A DNA stretch of 64,000 bases, from positions 1,240,001 through 1,304,000 of the forward strand of contig OX621174.1 of assembly GCA_951640195.1 (NCBI GenBank). The letters run 5' to 3'. Origin of the DNA: Porpolomopsis calyptriformis (taxonomy: Eukaryota; Basidiomycota; Agaricomycetes; Agaricales; Hygrophoraceae). This document shows, one piece after another, positions 63,396-64,000 of this stretch; the first letter of the stretch is position 1; each line of letters starts with the position of its first letter. The translations under genes were made by a program, and so were the position numbers. The notes beneath the pieces are model-generated. The model had not been told where the DNA came from. It worked only from the letters and a program-made list of their open reading frames with translations, and did no database searches.

Positions 63396-64000
63396 ATGAC
63401 AGGCCCACTTTCCTTCTTAGCCATTTCACTCCTTTTATCGCAAGGTAACCACTCGTCCATTCGTTTGCTGAAGCTTACATTTCAATTTATCAGCTTTCGC
63501 CTTTGAGCTACATCAGAGCTCGGCAAGGTCATTGTCACCCTCGAACCTACCCACTGCCTGCATAAACGGATGCGATGAGATCTCAAATACCATCTTAGTG
63601 CGTCCTGAATCACTCTACCCCATACATCTTCTCACCCACCCCGAAACAGAATTGTTCTAACCCTCAGAATACTGCCGCCTTCATAAATTGCGCTTGCACC
63701 GAACAGAACACTGAAGTTCTATCCAGCTGCACTAATTGCATCGTCTCCAACGGCGCTAGTCCTGACGTTATCGACCAGGCCAAGGAACTTTACTCTGGTG
63801 ATTTTTTTCTGATCCGCGGCGCGTTTGTCACTTTACGACCTTTCTCAGAGTACTTTAACGAATGCTACGGCATCAGTACCTCCCTTTCCTTTCCCCTCTC
63901 CTCGCCAACGGTTAAGCCCCCCAAGCCGTTCAAGTCGGCTGGCGGTGTCCCCCGGAATGGCTATGAGTTTGAGCGTCTTTGGATGCTTGATGGGTGTCGT
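63396..64000 (+). CDS. Small secreted cysteine-rich protein, 3' end cut by the window edge
   Basis: Exon 1 encodes a signal peptide, MTGPLSFLAISLLLSQA. An intron (63445-63493) leads to FAFELHQSSARSLSPSN, ACINGCDEISNTIL; after a second intron comes NTAAFINCACTEQNTEV, LSSCTNCIVSNGASPDVIDQ; a third intron joins ELYS to EYFNECYGISTS, and the frame stays open to the edge. Cysteines fall in the pattern C-x3-C...C-x-C...C-x2-C...C, close to the small secreted or CFEM-like proteins of basidiomycetes, without the exact CFEM spacing. Secreted Cys-rich proteins often act at the cell surface or in host/substrate interaction; no specific role can be given. A longer start at 63297 would overlap the BRF1 ATG and has no signal peptide. 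Confidence 0.65.

Overview
The window looks like nuclear DNA of a mushroom-forming basidiomycete (Agaricomycetes). Most genes are cut by many introns of about 50-70 nt with GT/AG ends. The repertoire is typical of that group: F-box/LRR-type proteins, a wax-synthase-like MBOAT beside an AusD-type methyltransferase, NACHT-WD40 (NLR-like) proteins, a GDSG trypsin-like family and Myb/SANT plus HARBI1 transposon genes. No rRNA, convincing tRNA or CRISPR array was seen. The species cannot be named from sequence alone. Gene models were assembled by hand from short reading frames and visible splice sites, so internal exon borders are approximate unless stated.

Layout. 1-4.6 kb: end of an F-box gene, then a divergent methyltransferase/MBOAT pair of secondary-metabolism type. 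4.6-9.2 kb: a repeat island with a PIF/Harbinger-type element (intact Myb/SANT gene, transposase broken by three in-frame TGAs), a small TIR element and a 120-nt hairpin. 9.7-19.5 kb: a nuclear-looking unknown protein, xylulokinase, MDP-1 phosphatase, a GT15 mannosyltransferase and an F-box protein. 19.8-23.4 kb: decayed genes (a trypsin-like pseudogene with an internal 98-bp palindrome and a NACHT fragment with a damaged P-loop). 23.7-47.5 kb: a conserved housekeeping block with MON2, a BAR-like protein, SUMO, cyclophilin H and DIM1 (divergent), BET2 and a FAB1-like lipid kinase (divergent), DPH3, an HSPA12-like ATPase and an alkyltransferase-like protein. 47.8-60.8 kb: a second F-box gene, a tandem pair of NACHT-WD40 genes and an integrase-bearing insertion. 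61-64 kb: BRF1 and a divergent gene for a small secreted Cys-rich protein, cut by the window edge.

Shared themes. Four proteins (MON2, the BAR-like protein, BET2 and the FAB1-like kinase) point to Golgi/endosome/Rab membrane traffic. The divergent PPIH/DIM1 pair encodes two components of the U4/U6.U5 tri-snRNP from start codons only 58 bp apart, with a 16-bp palindrome between them. The accessory regions show duplication and decay. The NLR pair is about a 4-kb tandem duplication in which copy A carries a one-base frameshift in its NACHT domain and copy B's upstream region is split by about 3.1 kb. The transposon genes are inactivated mainly by what look like CGA-to-TGA changes, as expected from C-to-T decay of silenced repeats.
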